Assembly (NCBI RefSeq): GCF_003946915.1
Contig: NZ_RPOC01000004.1
Coordinates: 1-64,000 of the forward strand
From: Flavobacterium ustbae
GTDB taxonomy: Bacteria; Bacteroidota; Bacteroidia; Flavobacteriales; Flavobacteriaceae
Length of the DNA stretch: 64,000 bases
Reading direction: 5' to 3'
Position 1 is the first letter of the stretch; the number at the start of each line of letters is the position of its first letter. The translations under genes were made by a program, and so were the position numbers. This document shows positions 1-8,139 of the stretch, one piece after another. The notes below the pieces were generated by a model. It saw only the letters and a program-made list of their open reading frames with translations. It made no database searches and was not told the origin of the DNA.

Positions 1-108
1 TGGAATCTGCTTCATTCTTGAAACATGTCCATCTGAATAATGCTTCTTTAAAACCAATTCTACGCATTCTAACTTAAATGCATAGTCATACTTTACTTTT
101 CTTTCCAT
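1..108 (-). CDS. IS3-family transposase OrfA, N-terminal part (cut by window edge)
   Basis: The 36 codons from ATG at 108 read MERKVKYDYAFKLECVELVL and then KKHYSDGHVSRMKQIP. The start matches the N-terminal helix-turn-helix region of IS3-family OrfA proteins, which bind the element ends and are usually about 100-170 residues long. The rest of the gene and OrfB, which carries the DDE catalytic core, would lie to the left of the window. Activity cannot be judged. Confidence 0.75.
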   Translation of the reverse strand, partial: MERKVKYDYAFKLECVELVLKKHYSDGHVSRMKQIP

Positions 109-150
109 AAAAATGCCCCAAATAGTGTCTAACTTTTTGGGGCATGTTCA
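1..150 (-). mobile_element. IS3-family insertion sequence, one end only
   Basis: The window opens inside an insertion sequence. Its transposase A gene reads leftward out of the window, and just upstream of that gene lies an inverted repeat, TGCCCCA at 114-120 and TGGGGCA at 138-144, inside a stretch (126-144) of the kind found at IS3-family termini (GCCCCAAAAAGTTAGACA on the minus strand). The outer boundary is estimated at about 145-150. No target-site duplication can be checked because the other end lies outside the window. Confidence 0.7.
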
Positions 151-277
151 TAACTGTTCGGCTTTCTTTTTTATATCAAAAGTCAACTATTTTTCTGCCT
201 ACTTTGGTATCAATTTTCTTGATTGTTGTATATACAAATATTGTAGTGAAATATAGCATTTATTCAATTTTGATGCG

Positions 278-285
278 TATCTTTG
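278..285 (+). promoter_or_regulatory. Bacteroidota -7 promoter element
   Basis: TATCTTTG matches the TAnnTTTG consensus and lies 24 bp before the ATG at 310. No clear -33 TTG is seen at the usual spacing. Confidence 0.5.
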
Positions 286-309
286 AGAGAATAAAAAAAT
301 AAGCCATTT

Positions 310-1332
310 ATGAAAAAAATAGGATTTTTATCATTTGGACATTGGAATAATAATCCAGCATATCAGACTCGTACAGCGGCAGATACTTTATTGCAGTCTA
401 TCGATTTAGCAGTAGCTGCAGAAGAAATCGGAGTAGATGGCGCTTACTTTCGAGTGCATCATTTTGCACAGCAATTAGCATCACCTTTTCCGTTGCTTTC
501 GGCTATTGGTGCTAAAACGAGCAAAATTGAGATCGGAACAGGCGTGATCGATATGCGGTATGAAAATCCAATGTACATGGTAGAAGACGCTGGATCTGCC
601 GACTTAATTTCGGGAGGGCGTTTACAGTTAGGTATAAGTAGAGGATCACCAGAACAAGTTATTGACGGCTGGAGCTATTTTGGTTATGAACCAGAAAAAG
701 GAGAAACCGATGCCGATATGGGCCGTAAAAAAGCCTTAGAATTTTTGGATAAACTGAACGGAGAAGGATTTGCAGAACCAAATCCGTACCCGATGTTTCC
801 AAATCCTCCTGGATTGCTGCGTTTAGAACCACATTCTGAAGGATTGAGAGAACGAATCTGGTGGGGCGCCGCGTCTAATGCAACAGCGATTTGGGCTGCC
901 GAAAACGGAATGCATCTTCAGAGTTCTACGCTTAAATACGATGAAAACGGAAAACCTTTTCATGTGCAGCAAGCAGAGCAGATTAGGTTATACAAAGAAG
1001 CTTGGAAAAAAGCAGGACATGATCGTGAAGCAAGAGTTTCGGTAAGCCGTTCTATTTTTGCCATAGTAAACGAACAAGATCGATATTACTTTGGAGGACA
1101 AGGAAGAGGCGCCGATAGTTTTGGTTATATCGAACAGGATAAAAGAGCCATTTTTGGTAAAAGTTATGCTGCCGAACCTGATAAACTAATTGCAGAATTG
1201 GCTCAAGACGAAGCAATTCAGGAAGCAGATACAGTATTGCTTACGATTCCGAATACTTTGGGTGTCGATTACAATGTGCATGTATTGTCTTCTATTTTAG
1301 AACATGTTGCTCCTGCGTTGGGTTGGAGATAG
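310..1332 (+). CDS. LLM-class flavin-dependent oxidoreductase (luciferase-like monooxygenase)
   Basis: A 340-residue soluble protein with the TIM-barrel layout of bacterial luciferase-like monooxygenases. It has an opening beta strand (KKIGFLSFGHW), a DLAVAAEEIGVDGAYFRVHH segment, TGVIDMRYENP near residues 78-88, and the family-typical GGRLQLGISRGSP at about residues 102-114. Relatives use FMNH2 supplied by a separate reductase to oxidise small molecules. Length and motifs are normal. No reductase gene is adjacent and the gene appears monocistronic: it has a TAnnTTTG element upstream and a hairpin downstream at 1360-1392. The substrate cannot be inferred. Confidence 0.88.
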   Translation: MKKIGFLSFGHWNNNPAYQTRTAADTLLQSIDLAVAAEEIGVDGAYFRVHHFAQQLASPFPLLSAIGAKTSKIEIGTGVIDMRYENPMYMVEDAGSADLISGGRLQLGISRGSPEQVIDGWSYFGYEPEKGETDADMGRKKALEFLDKLNGEGFAEPNPYPMFPNPPGLLRLEPHSEGLRERIWWGAASNATAIWAAENGMHLQSSTLKYDENGKPFHVQQAEQIRLYKEAWKKAGHDREARVSVSRSIFAIVNEQDRYYFGGQGRGADSFGYIEQDKRAIFGKSYAAEPDKLIAELAQDEAIQEADTVLLTIPNTLGVDYNVHVLSSILEHVAPALGWR

Positions 1333-1359
1333 GTTTTAAAAAAAAACTGTAAACTAAAA

Positions 1360-1392
1360 CAACTTCGATGCTTTTACTAAACATCGAAGTTG
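1360..1392. terminator. Bidirectional terminator hairpin
   Basis: CAACTTCGATG at 1360-1370 pairs perfectly with CATCGAAGTTG at 1382-1392. A T-rich tract follows on the plus strand, and an A-rich tract before it serves the minus-strand gene that ends at 1439. Confidence 0.75.
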
Positions 1393-1438
1393 TAGGGTTT
1401 ATTTTTCGGTTCAAATTGTTTTAAAAATTTATATTATG

Positions 1439-2227
1439 CTATAATGCATCCCAAGAGGCACTTGGGTAATAGATAGAACTTGTTACTGGAGCTTTCCAAT
1501 ATTCTTGGCTACCGCCACGGAAAGTATGAAGACTTACAGCATTTACATTTCGTTTTGCATTATTAGTCACCCAGCGAATTTTTTCATTCAATATTTCTGT
1601 ACCATTTACATAATATTTCACGTATCCGTCTGTATTAGATCCAGTATTTAGTTTTACAGATATCTGGCAGTTGTAGGTTACATTTTCTTGTATGTAGTAC
1701 TTTTTGCCAAAATCATTACCGTATTGTCCAGGCTGATCTCTGTAATACACGTAAGGCTGAAGATACGCGCCACTTCCTTTAGAAGAATTAGATCCATTAG
1801 GGCAATACCACATAAATCGGGCACTTCCACCATTTCCGTCCCATGCTGCGTCGCCACCGGTATTCTGGTCTCCAATTAAGATTCCGTATCCGCATTTACC
1901 GCCACGGCTCCAATAAAATCCAGAATTAAATCGCATTTGAAACCAAACGGTATAAACGCCAGTAGACCAAACTCCATACGAAGTGCATAATCCTCCCGGA
2001 CATGATAGCGTATTCGTTTGCAGTGTGATCGTTCTTGCTCCGGCTGTACCCCTTGCTGTAGCACCGCCTTCTAAAGCAGAATTGGCAGAAATAGTATCTT
2101 GGGCAGCAACTTGAGGCACTTCTTTTTTAGCAGTTTGAGGCACTTCTAAATCTTGTTCCTTTTCGCAGGAATTAAATACTAGTGCTATGGTAAATAGCAG
2201 ACTAGTTAATTTTAAGATTCTTTTCAT
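1439..2227 (-). CDS. Secreted PL14-like polysaccharide lyase-fold lipoprotein
   Basis: A 262-residue protein with a lipoprotein signal peptide (MKRILKLTSLLFTIALVFNSC, lipobox Cys about residue 21) and a low-complexity linker to about residue 65. The rest resembles the beta-jelly-roll of alginate/glucuronan lyase families PL14/PL20: a YWSRGGKCGYGILIGDQNTG segment, GGSARFMWYCPNG, VKLNTGSNTDGYVKYYVNG and HTFRGGSQEYWKAP near the C terminus. Such enzymes cleave uronate polysaccharides by beta-elimination. The usual LPGLYGG segment is altered here to KCGYGILIGDQ, so activity or substrate may differ. There is no SusC/D pair or other PUL gene next to it. Probably anchored at the outer membrane or cell surface. 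Confidence 0.65.
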   Translation of the reverse strand: MKRILKLTSLLFTIALVFNSCEKEQDLEVPQTAKKEVPQVAAQDTISANSALEGGATARGTAGARTITLQTNTLSCPGGLCTSYGVWSTGVYTVWFQMRFNSGFYWSRGGKCGYGILIGDQNTGGDAAWDGNGGSARFMWYCPNGSNSSKGSGAYLQPYVYYRDQPGQYGNDFGKKYYIQENVTYNCQISVKLNTGSNTDGYVKYYVNGTEILNEKIRWVTNNAKRNVNAVSLHTFRGGSQEYWKAPVTSSIYYPSASWDAL

Positions 2228-2544
2228 CTTTTAAATTTTAAGGTTAGTAAACAATTAATAGTTAGTAAAATAGTAGTAGTAAGGATTTGATACCGAAAGA
2301 TGTAAAGTTGATTATTATAAATTTATCGGAGGGGCAATTAAGTACGATTTTACGTATACAATAATCCGCGAAATGAAAAATTTGAAGAAAGTGTCTTGAT
2401 TTTAGCTTAATTGCTTAATTTTCAATAAAATGGAATTTTTTACAAATAAAAGCGAAGAAAAATTTTTATGAAAATACCAATGAAATCAGGTATTGTTTTC
2501 TCTATTTGACATCAGTAAATTTGTCCCAACCAAAAAAGTCAATA
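2228..2544. other. Intergenic region between divergent genes
   Basis: 317 bp of AT-rich sequence between the PL14-like gene (minus) and the secreted protein at 2545 (plus). It holds the promoter element at 2516-2523 and no recognisable gene. Confidence 0.6.
2516..2523 (+). promoter_or_regulatory. Bacteroidota -7 promoter element
   Basis: TAAATTTG is a perfect TAnnTTTG match. Transcription would begin at about 2530, which puts a possible TTG start at 2506 upstream of the transcript and favours the ATG at 2545. Confidence 0.6.
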
Positions 2545-3903
2545 ATGAGAGAAAATACCACAAATAGTTCTTTATTAACGAAATTGCGATTTTTAAAAAA
2601 TAAAAGAGTAAGCTTAGTAAAACAAGTTTTTGTCGTAATAATGCTGGTTCCGTTTGCTGCATTTTGCCAAAAAGCAATTGTTCCTGGCAGTAAAGACATC
2701 AATACAAAATACATCAAACCGGGAAAATCATTATATACGGTTTATTATGTTAAAGATACCAGCTGGACAAAACAGGGATCATTAACGTATGATTTTACAT
2801 TAGAGAACAATCAGTTGAAATTGTCGAATGTTTATACGCCAAAAGACAATAGTAGAACTACTTCACACATTTCTGTAGCAGATGCTCAAACGCTGAAACC
2901 CATTAGTTATAATGGAGACAGAAAAGAAACAAAATTGAACCTCAGTTTTGATGAGATAATTTCAGGAAATTTTTATTCGAAGAAAACCAAAAAGGATAAA
3001 AAACTGAAATTGAACGGTAGCGAGCCTTATTTTGATTTCAACTGGACCGACCATCTAATTGGCACATTGCCATTAGACGTAGGATATAAAGCCCGTTTTC
3101 CACAATTCTATTATAATGATGAGTCCAAAGTTTATGTAGAATATTATACGATTAAGGAAGTAAAAAGTTTTAGTTATTACTCTCCAAGAACAGGAAAGCA
3201 CGATTCTTGGCTGGTAACCGTTTTAGAAGAAGCTTCAGGAGGTATTTATAATTATATCATAAACAAAAAAGACCATCGTCTTTGGCGTCGCGAAATGTCG
3301 ATGGGCAAAAACATGTGGGAAGTTACAGTTGATGAAGAACTGGATTATCAGCCTATTAAAAATAAATTTGATAAAGAACTTGCAGTTCAACAGATTTCGA
3401 AAGGAAACAGTGTTGTCATAGGTACGGCTTATGCACGAGCAGATTCGGGAAAGAGACTAGGTGGTTTGGTTAATATGGCTAAGAAACAATATGCTCCAAG
3501 AGGTACCGAAATTACACTTTTTCCAAGTTCTGAGTATTACGAAGAATGGGTAGAAGTCAACAAGAAAATTCGCAAACAAAATAAAATGCCAGAAGTTCCT
3601 TTGAACCGTGATTTTGGTTATTCTGTAAAAAAAACCAAAGTGTATGATGACGAAGGACATTTTGAATTCGCAGATCTAATGCCAGGAACTTATGTTGTAA
3701 TGGCGAGTTTCGATTTTTCTAATTCTTACAATTATTCGTATGTGAGCGGTTATACCAATTATTATAACTATTACGGGTACGCAGGCTCGACTACCAATTA
3801 TGGTTCGGCAAGACAATACTACACAGACAAAGCAAGAATTGAGAAACGTGTAACTATTGACAAGGATGGAGAAAAAAAAGAAGTCAATTTAAAAGAAATG
3901 TAG
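2545..3903 (+). CDS. Secreted protein with DUF3108/LolA-like and carboxypeptidase-regulatory-like regions
   Basis: A 452-residue protein of unknown function. Residues about 25-43 (QVFVVIMLVPFAAFCQ) look like a signal peptide cut before Gln. The N-terminal half (about 60-290) alternates charged beta strands and resembles DUF3108/LolA-like lipid- or polymer-binding folds, with GTLPLDVGYKARF and SWLVTVLEEASGGIYNYIINK. A C-terminal beta domain (about 300-450) carries EGHFEFADLMPGTYVVMASF, typical of carboxypeptidase-regulatory-like (transthyretin-fold) domains, followed by a Tyr/Asn/Gly-rich loop. The ATG at 2545 is preferred to an in-frame TTG at 2506 because a -7 promoter element lies between them. 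It has its own promoter and no operon partner. Confidence 0.7.
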   Translation: MRENTTNSSLLTKLRFLKNKRVSLVKQVFVVIMLVPFAAFCQKAIVPGSKDINTKYIKPGKSLYTVYYVKDTSWTKQGSLTYDFTLENNQLKLSNVYTPKDNSRTTSHISVADAQTLKPISYNGDRKETKLNLSFDEIISGNFYSKKTKKDKKLKLNGSEPYFDFNWTDHLIGTLPLDVGYKARFPQFYYNDESKVYVEYYTIKEVKSFSYYSPRTGKHDSWLVTVLEEASGGIYNYIINKKDHRLWRREMSMGKNMWEVTVDEELDYQPIKNKFDKELAVQQISKGNSVVIGTAYARADSGKRLGGLVNMAKKQYAPRGTEITLFPSSEYYEEWVEVNKKIRKQNKMPEVPLNRDFGYSVKKTKVYDDEGHFEFADLMPGTYVVMASFDFSNSYNYSYVSGYTNYYNYYGYAGSTTNYGSARQYYTDKARIEKRVTIDKDGEKKEVNLKEM

Positions 3904-4091
3904 CGCTTTTTTTGGATCAAAAAATAATATCTACGATTGGTAAAATCCCATTAGAAAGCATTTCCTACAAGTAAACAGTTTTTATTTTAACTCTAAGTAA
4001 TTAGACCGCGTTCAAAGCGTTTTTATTGTTAATTCACGGTTATTAATTGTTAAAATGCAAAAAAAGTTATGGATTTTAAAACTAATGTAGT

Positions 4092-4099
4092 TAAATTTG
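4092..4099 (+). promoter_or_regulatory. Bacteroidota -7 promoter element
   Basis: TAAATTTG matches TAnnTTTG 77 bp before the ATG at 4176, implying a 5' leader of about 70 nt. Confidence 0.55.
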
Positions 4100-4175
4100 T
4101 AGAAGACGCTTTAATGATAAGTGAAAATGTATTTAATGCGTCAAAGATTTTAATAATATCATAAGCCCCAAGATT

Positions 4176-5465
4176 ATGAAAAAAATTACTTTAATGATAT
4201 GCTTGCTGCTTACAGCTGCTGGTGTACAAGCACAACAAGAAAAAGGAATCATTGGTTATAACAACTGGTTAGACAACTGGACTGAATTTAAACCTCACAA
4301 GTCTGATTCTAAAGAAGCAAATCAAATTTTAGCAGGTAACATTACCGTGAATACAAAATTGCTGAAAAGAAATGTCTACATTCTTCAGGGAAATGTTTAT
4401 GTTACAAATAATGCTGTTCTTACTATTGAACCAGGAACTGTGATTATTGGAGATGCCGCTACTAAAGGTACGTTGGTTATCACCAAAGGAGCACAGATTA
4501 TGGCCCAAGGACAAGAAACAGATCCTATTGTATTTACCTCAAACAGCAGTATGAGAAAAGCTGGAGATTGGGGTGGATTGGTAATCTTAGGAGATGCTCC
4601 AATTAATAAATTTGGTAGTGTAGGATCTTATAATATGGATCTTGAACCTTCTCTTACTGTATACGGCGGAAATAATGAGGCTGGTAATTCGGGTGTGTTG
4701 AAATATGTGCGAATTGAGTTTGCTGGTAAAAAAGTAAAAGGAGCAGATAGTTTCAATGCGTTAACAGTGGCAGGTGTAGGAAATAAAACTGTTATTGAGA
4801 ACATTATGGTGAGCTACTCAGGAGGTGATTCTTTTGCGTTTTATGGTGGAGATGTAAATGCTTCTCAACTAGTTTCTTACAAATCAATTAATGACGATTT
4901 CAAATTCACGCAAGGCGCTCAATGCCGTTTATTCAATTCTCTTGCTGTAAGATCTTCTTATTTGTCAAGTAATAAGGATGGTTCTAGATGTCTTGAGGTT
5001 AAAGGATATGAAAAGAAAAGCGAAACAGATTTTACTAAAAAATCTACTTTAGTTTCTGCTTCAAACGTTACGATGCTTAACGATAGCGAAAATATTAAGG
5101 CTGATATTCAGTCTGGATTAGTAAAAGAAGCTGTATATGTGGCTGAAAATGCTTCTCTAGAATTAAAAAGAAGTGTTGTTTCTGGATTTAACCCTGCAGT
5201 TTTACTAGACACTAAAACAGAAATCAATGGAGAAAATCTAAAGAAAATTAAATTTGAAGAAATGTTTTTTAATCAGTGCAGCGGTAACATCTTTAAAGAA
5301 GGTACTACTGATAATGCAGATTTAGAAAACTGGTACGGTAACAGCATTTTCTCAAATGTATATTCTCACACAGATAATAAAGAAACTTTTGTTGATGCCT
5401 ACAACCCAAAAAGACCAGACTTTAGACTTCAATTAGGAAAAATTACTGCTTCAAGTGGTAAATAA
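4176..5465 (+). CDS. Secreted beta-helix-like protein of unknown function
   Basis: A 429-residue protein with a clear signal peptide (MKKITLMICLLLTAAGVQAQ, cleaved after AQ or AQA). It then has repeated short beta segments such as NVYVTNNAVLTIEPGTVIIG, TKGTLVITKGAQIMAQG, DPIVFTS and GDWGGLVILGDAPIN. This pattern is common in Bacteroidota exported proteins and suggests a right-handed parallel beta-helix. No catalytic signature and no type IX C-terminal sorting domain (about 80 residues ending in a basic tail) is visible; the protein ends QLGKITASSGK. It has its own promoter and a strong terminator just after the stop, so it is probably monocistronic. Confidence 0.8.
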   Translation: MKKITLMICLLLTAAGVQAQQEKGIIGYNNWLDNWTEFKPHKSDSKEANQILAGNITVNTKLLKRNVYILQGNVYVTNNAVLTIEPGTVIIGDAATKGTLVITKGAQIMAQGQETDPIVFTSNSSMRKAGDWGGLVILGDAPINKFGSVGSYNMDLEPSLTVYGGNNEAGNSGVLKYVRIEFAGKKVKGADSFNALTVAGVGNKTVIENIMVSYSGGDSFAFYGGDVNASQLVSYKSINDDFKFTQGAQCRLFNSLAVRSSYLSSNKDGSRCLEVKGYEKKSETDFTKKSTLVSASNVTMLNDSENIKADIQSGLVKEAVYVAENASLELKRSVVSGFNPAVLLDTKTEINGENLKKIKFEEMFFNQCSGNIFKEGTTDNADLENWYGNSIFSNVYSHTDNKETFVDAYNPKRPDFRLQLGKITASSGK

Positions 5466-5473
5466 AAAATCAA

Positions 5474-5498
5474 GCCGAAGCTACAGCTTCGGCTTTTT
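5474..5498 (+). terminator. Rho-independent terminator
   Basis: GCCGAAGCT (5474-5482) and AGCTTCGGC (5485-5493) form a GC-rich stem with a tiny loop, followed by TTTTT. It ends the gene at 4176-5465. Confidence 0.9.
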
Positions 5499-5546
5499 CA
5501 TTTAAAATTAAATAACGGATAAAAAGACATTCTTTTTGTCTTTTAT

Positions 5547-5577
5547 AAAACCACTCTTTTATTAGCAGTGGTTTTTT
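5547..5577 (+). terminator. Second hairpin with T-tract
   Basis: AAACCACT and AGTGGTTT flank an 11-nt loop and are followed by a run of T. It lies between the first terminator and the gene at 5602; a backup terminator or a leader structure of that gene. Confidence 0.6.
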
Positions 5578-5601
5578 TATTTTTGAACTAAATTAAATAT
5601 T

Positions 5602-6300
5602 ATGAACTCTATATTTTCTGAAAGTAGCCAAATTGGTGTCGTATCTACTTTTTCTGAACTCATTCATACCAATTTCCATGGAGAAATGAATGCCCTTTGC
5701 TGGCACAGAAATCTGGATGGCGATTTTAATGAAATTGTAGCTAAGCTGTCTTTAAAAGAAAATATAACAGAAATTTCTACTGAGGATTTAATTGCGCTTC
5801 AACTCTCAGAAAAGGGAAATTCAGCAAGAGAAGTAATTTTAAACGATTTGCAATTATTAACAGATTTTGGAGCTTCGCCGTCTCTTAATTTATTGAAATG
5901 TTATGAGCGTGATACCGAATTTGATTTCATATCTACCGATGTGTATTCCTTTCATGTAGATCGTTCGCCTATTGCAACAGATACTTTTTTATGTACTTAC
6001 CACGGAGCGGCAAGTGATATTATTCCTAATTCGCAGGCAAAACAGAAGGTTTTAATTCCAGAAGTACGAGCAAAGTTAAAAGAGCTTCATGATGGACCAG
6101 ATGAAGAATTTGAAGACTTTTTGAAGGAGAATTATTTTGATTTGCATTATCAAGTAAATGAAGATGCAGAAATTATTAATTTAGAAAAAATGCATTTATG
6201 GCGTTTGGCTGTAGATCATCCAAAACAAAAAGTGCTACCTTGTATTCATAGAGCGCCAGTGGAAAATTATGGAGAATATAGACTGTTGTTGATTTGTTGA
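5602..6300 (+). CDS. DUF1826-like protein
   Basis: A 232-residue cytoplasmic protein without a signal peptide. The central FHVDRSPIATDTFLCTYHG and the C-terminal segment HLWRLAVDHPKQKVLPCIHR with APVENYGEYRLLLIC match the layout I recall for DUF1826 (a His-x-Asp, a cysteine-containing strand, and HR-(S/A)-P before the last strand). In other bacteria DUF1826 genes often sit with COG0523 GTPases in zinc-responsive loci; here the COG0523 gene is 37 kb away and no zinc-type palindrome precedes this gene. The conserved His/Asp/Cys suggest metal binding, which is inference. DUF1826 is the best guess, not certain. Confidence 0.55.
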   Translation: MNSIFSESSQIGVVSTFSELIHTNFHGEMNALCWHRNLDGDFNEIVAKLSLKENITEISTEDLIALQLSEKGNSAREVILNDLQLLTDFGASPSLNLLKCYERDTEFDFISTDVYSFHVDRSPIATDTFLCTYHGAASDIIPNSQAKQKVLIPEVRAKLKELHDGPDEEFEDFLKENYFDLHYQVNEDAEIINLEKMHLWRLAVDHPKQKVLPCIHRAPVENYGEYRLLLIC

Positions 6301-6385
6301 ATGTAATTATATTTTTTGTTTTTCGAAATTGAATTTTTTAGGTAAGTTTTTAAGAAAGTAGTCTCAATACTGCTTATTGAATAAA

Positions 6386-6922
6386 CTACATATTAAAGTT
6401 ATATTCAACAAGTTCGGTACTGGAAAATCCGAGTTTATCCAAAAAACTACGCACTTTCTTTTTTACTTCTATGTTACCTCCGCTGAATAATATTCGTGTA
6501 TTTTTACTCAATTTACTTTCTTTAGCAGTGCTAAAATTAAAGATAGAAAATAATTTAATAATATGTGCTTGCGGAAATAAGGCACTAATAATTTGAACAG
6601 CCGTTTTTTTAGCAGGCTCTACATCAGACATTTCGTTGCTAAATAAATAATTATTAGTATGAAGAATAATTTTATTATCTATTTTACGGAGTGGCTCTAA
6701 GGTTTTCTGAAGATGCTCCCAAGGTAAAGATACAATAAGTATATCTGCATCTGCTGTTTGTTCTAGTATCGATAGTTTTATGTTGCCATCGAGAGTGCCA
6801 ATTAAGTCTAGAAAGAGCGCATGACCTCTCGGATCGGTTATTGACACTTCAAATCCTGCCTGAGCTGCTCTTGTTCCTAAGTCAAGTGTTGCAGTACTGA
6901 TTCCAATAATTCCTACTTTCAT
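6386..6922 (-). CDS. NADP-binding F420-reductase-like Rossmann protein
   Basis: A 178-residue protein opening with a Rossmann strand-turn (MKVGIIGISTATLDLGTRAA), with SLPWEHLQKTL where F420H2:NADP oxidoreductase-like proteins have the VPP/LPW nucleotide-side loop, then KIILHTNNYL and a second half-domain to the C terminus. The canonical GxGxxG is altered (GISTATLDLG), so nucleotide binding may be weakened. Relatives catalyse NADP-linked reductions or are orphan reductases. No F420 biosynthesis gene is in the window, so an F420 role is unlikely. Stands alone on the minus strand. Confidence 0.65.
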   Translation of the reverse strand: MKVGIIGISTATLDLGTRAAQAGFEVSITDPRGHALFLDLIGTLDGNIKLSILEQTADADILIVSLPWEHLQKTLEPLRKIDNKIILHTNNYLFSNEMSDVEPAKKTAVQIISALFPQAHIIKLFSIFNFSTAKESKLSKNTRILFSGGNIEVKKKVRSFLDKLGFSSTELVEYNFNM

Positions 6923-7058
6923 ATATTTCTATTTTTTAAAGTATTTTTTGATATCTAAACAGTCTGTCAAATTCTTCTTAAATGAATTAAGTGAAAATAT
7001 TAAAAATGTGCCGTATGGAGATAAGTATAATTACCTGTTTTTCTAATCTTTATAATTT

Positions 7059-7301
7059 TTATTTGTCTAGCCAAAAATTATTTGCCTTTGCAATTGTAGC
7101 AAATTCCATTGCGACTGTTTGTCCAATGGCAATAAGCATTCCTGCATCATAAGCATATTCTGAACGCAGCTTTTCTCTTATTTCTGCATCAGGTTGAGTG
7201 ACTTTAATTATAAGGCGTGCCATTTTGATTGCCAATGCTCTTCCTTCCTCAGGAGTTTTTGTAAGTAATGTATTGCCAGGTATTAAATGAATTGTTTCCA
7301 T
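7059..7301 (-). CDS. Small hypothetical protein
   Basis: An 80-residue, mostly helical, soluble protein (METIHLIPGNTLLTKTPEEG... ending NNFWLDK). It has no signal peptide, membrane segment or motif that I recognise. A normal ATG start and codon use like its neighbours support it as real. It lies 136 bp upstream of the Rossmann gene at 6386-6922 on the same strand and could share its transcript. Confidence 0.5.
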   Translation of the reverse strand: METIHLIPGNTLLTKTPEEGRALAIKMARLIIKVTQPDAEIREKLRSEYAYDAGMLIAIGQTVAMEFATIAKANNFWLDK

Positions 7302-7551
7302 TATTTAGGTTTTTTAGAAGTTAATAAATTGAAATACGATTGGTAAATAATATGGTAAGCGAATTTTATGCCTTAAAAATAAATGTGTCATTAAAGTCTA
7401 TTTATGATGCATTAGACTATTTCAGTTGTTATATATAGAGAATGTTTTTTCGATTTTACCATATTTCAAGAATATATAAAGTTTAATTTCTTTTAATCTG
7501 GACTAGTTATTTTAATAAAAACTGTATCAGTTATAAGATCCAGTTCAAATC

Positions 7552-7559
7552 TATTTTTG
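7552..7559 (+). promoter_or_regulatory. Bacteroidota -7 promoter element
   Basis: TATTTTTG matches TAnnTTTG 34 bp before the ATG at 7594; it would drive the cupin/DapA-family pair. Confidence 0.6.
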
Positions 7560-7593
7560 CAGAGCAATAATGCACTAACATAAATAGATAAGC

Positions 7594-8094
7594 ATGTCAA
7601 AATTAGATGAAAAAACAGAAGCCGTTAGAGCTATTCACGGCGAACAAAAGAATTTTAGTTCAAAAGATTTCCACCAGACTTTTGCAAGACCGCAATACCA
7701 CAGACCTTCACATCTTATTCATAAGAATGTAGAAACTGCCGGAGTGCATGACCAATTTTCTACAGAACGCAAACATCCCGTATTTTTTGTAGATCTGCCA
7801 AGCAAAAACGTAAGTCTTACGATTGGCGGATTGCTTCCTGACCAAATGACAAACCGACACCGTCATACCTACGAAACGGTGCTTTATGTGATTGAAGGCG
7901 AAGGATATACAGAAGTAGAAGATGAGCGTGTAGAATGGAAAGCTGGCGATGCCGTATATATTCCTTCATGGGCTTGGCACAGACATAAAAATCTAAGCAG
8001 CACAGAATCTGCTAAATATATTGCCTGCGAAAATGCACCTCAGCTTCAAAACTTGGGCGTAGCACTTCGTGAAGAAGAAGGAAGAGATCTTTAA
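7594..8094 (+). CDS. Cupin-domain protein
   Basis: A 166-residue single-domain cupin. Motif 1 is at about residues 85-110 (RHRHTYETVLYVIEGEGYTE, with the metal-binding His pair and Glu) and motif 2 at about 120-135 (GDAVYIPSWAWHRHKN, with the third His). These resemble metal-dependent dioxygenase or isomerase cupins, such as gentisate-dioxygenase-like proteins. First gene of a two-gene operon, 45 bp before a DapA-family aldolase, so it probably acts on the same small-molecule pathway. Substrate unknown. Confidence 0.82.
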   Translation: MSKLDEKTEAVRAIHGEQKNFSSKDFHQTFARPQYHRPSHLIHKNVETAGVHDQFSTERKHPVFFVDLPSKNVSLTIGGLLPDQMTNRHRHTYETVLYVIEGEGYTEVEDERVEWKAGDAVYIPSWAWHRHKNLSSTESAKYIACENAPQLQNLGVALREEEGRDL

Positions 8095-8139
8095 TCTGTA
8101 CTAATAAGAATTGCAGAAGTCATTACAAAATCCATAAAA

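Noticed and set aside
2506..2544. TTG start for the secreted protein at 2545
   Set aside because: A TAAATTTG promoter element lies between it and the ATG, so the codon would not be transcribed.
6386..6922. True F420-dependent oxidoreductase
   Set aside because: Its glycine-rich loop is altered and no F420 biosynthesis gene is seen; only fold-level similarity is claimed.
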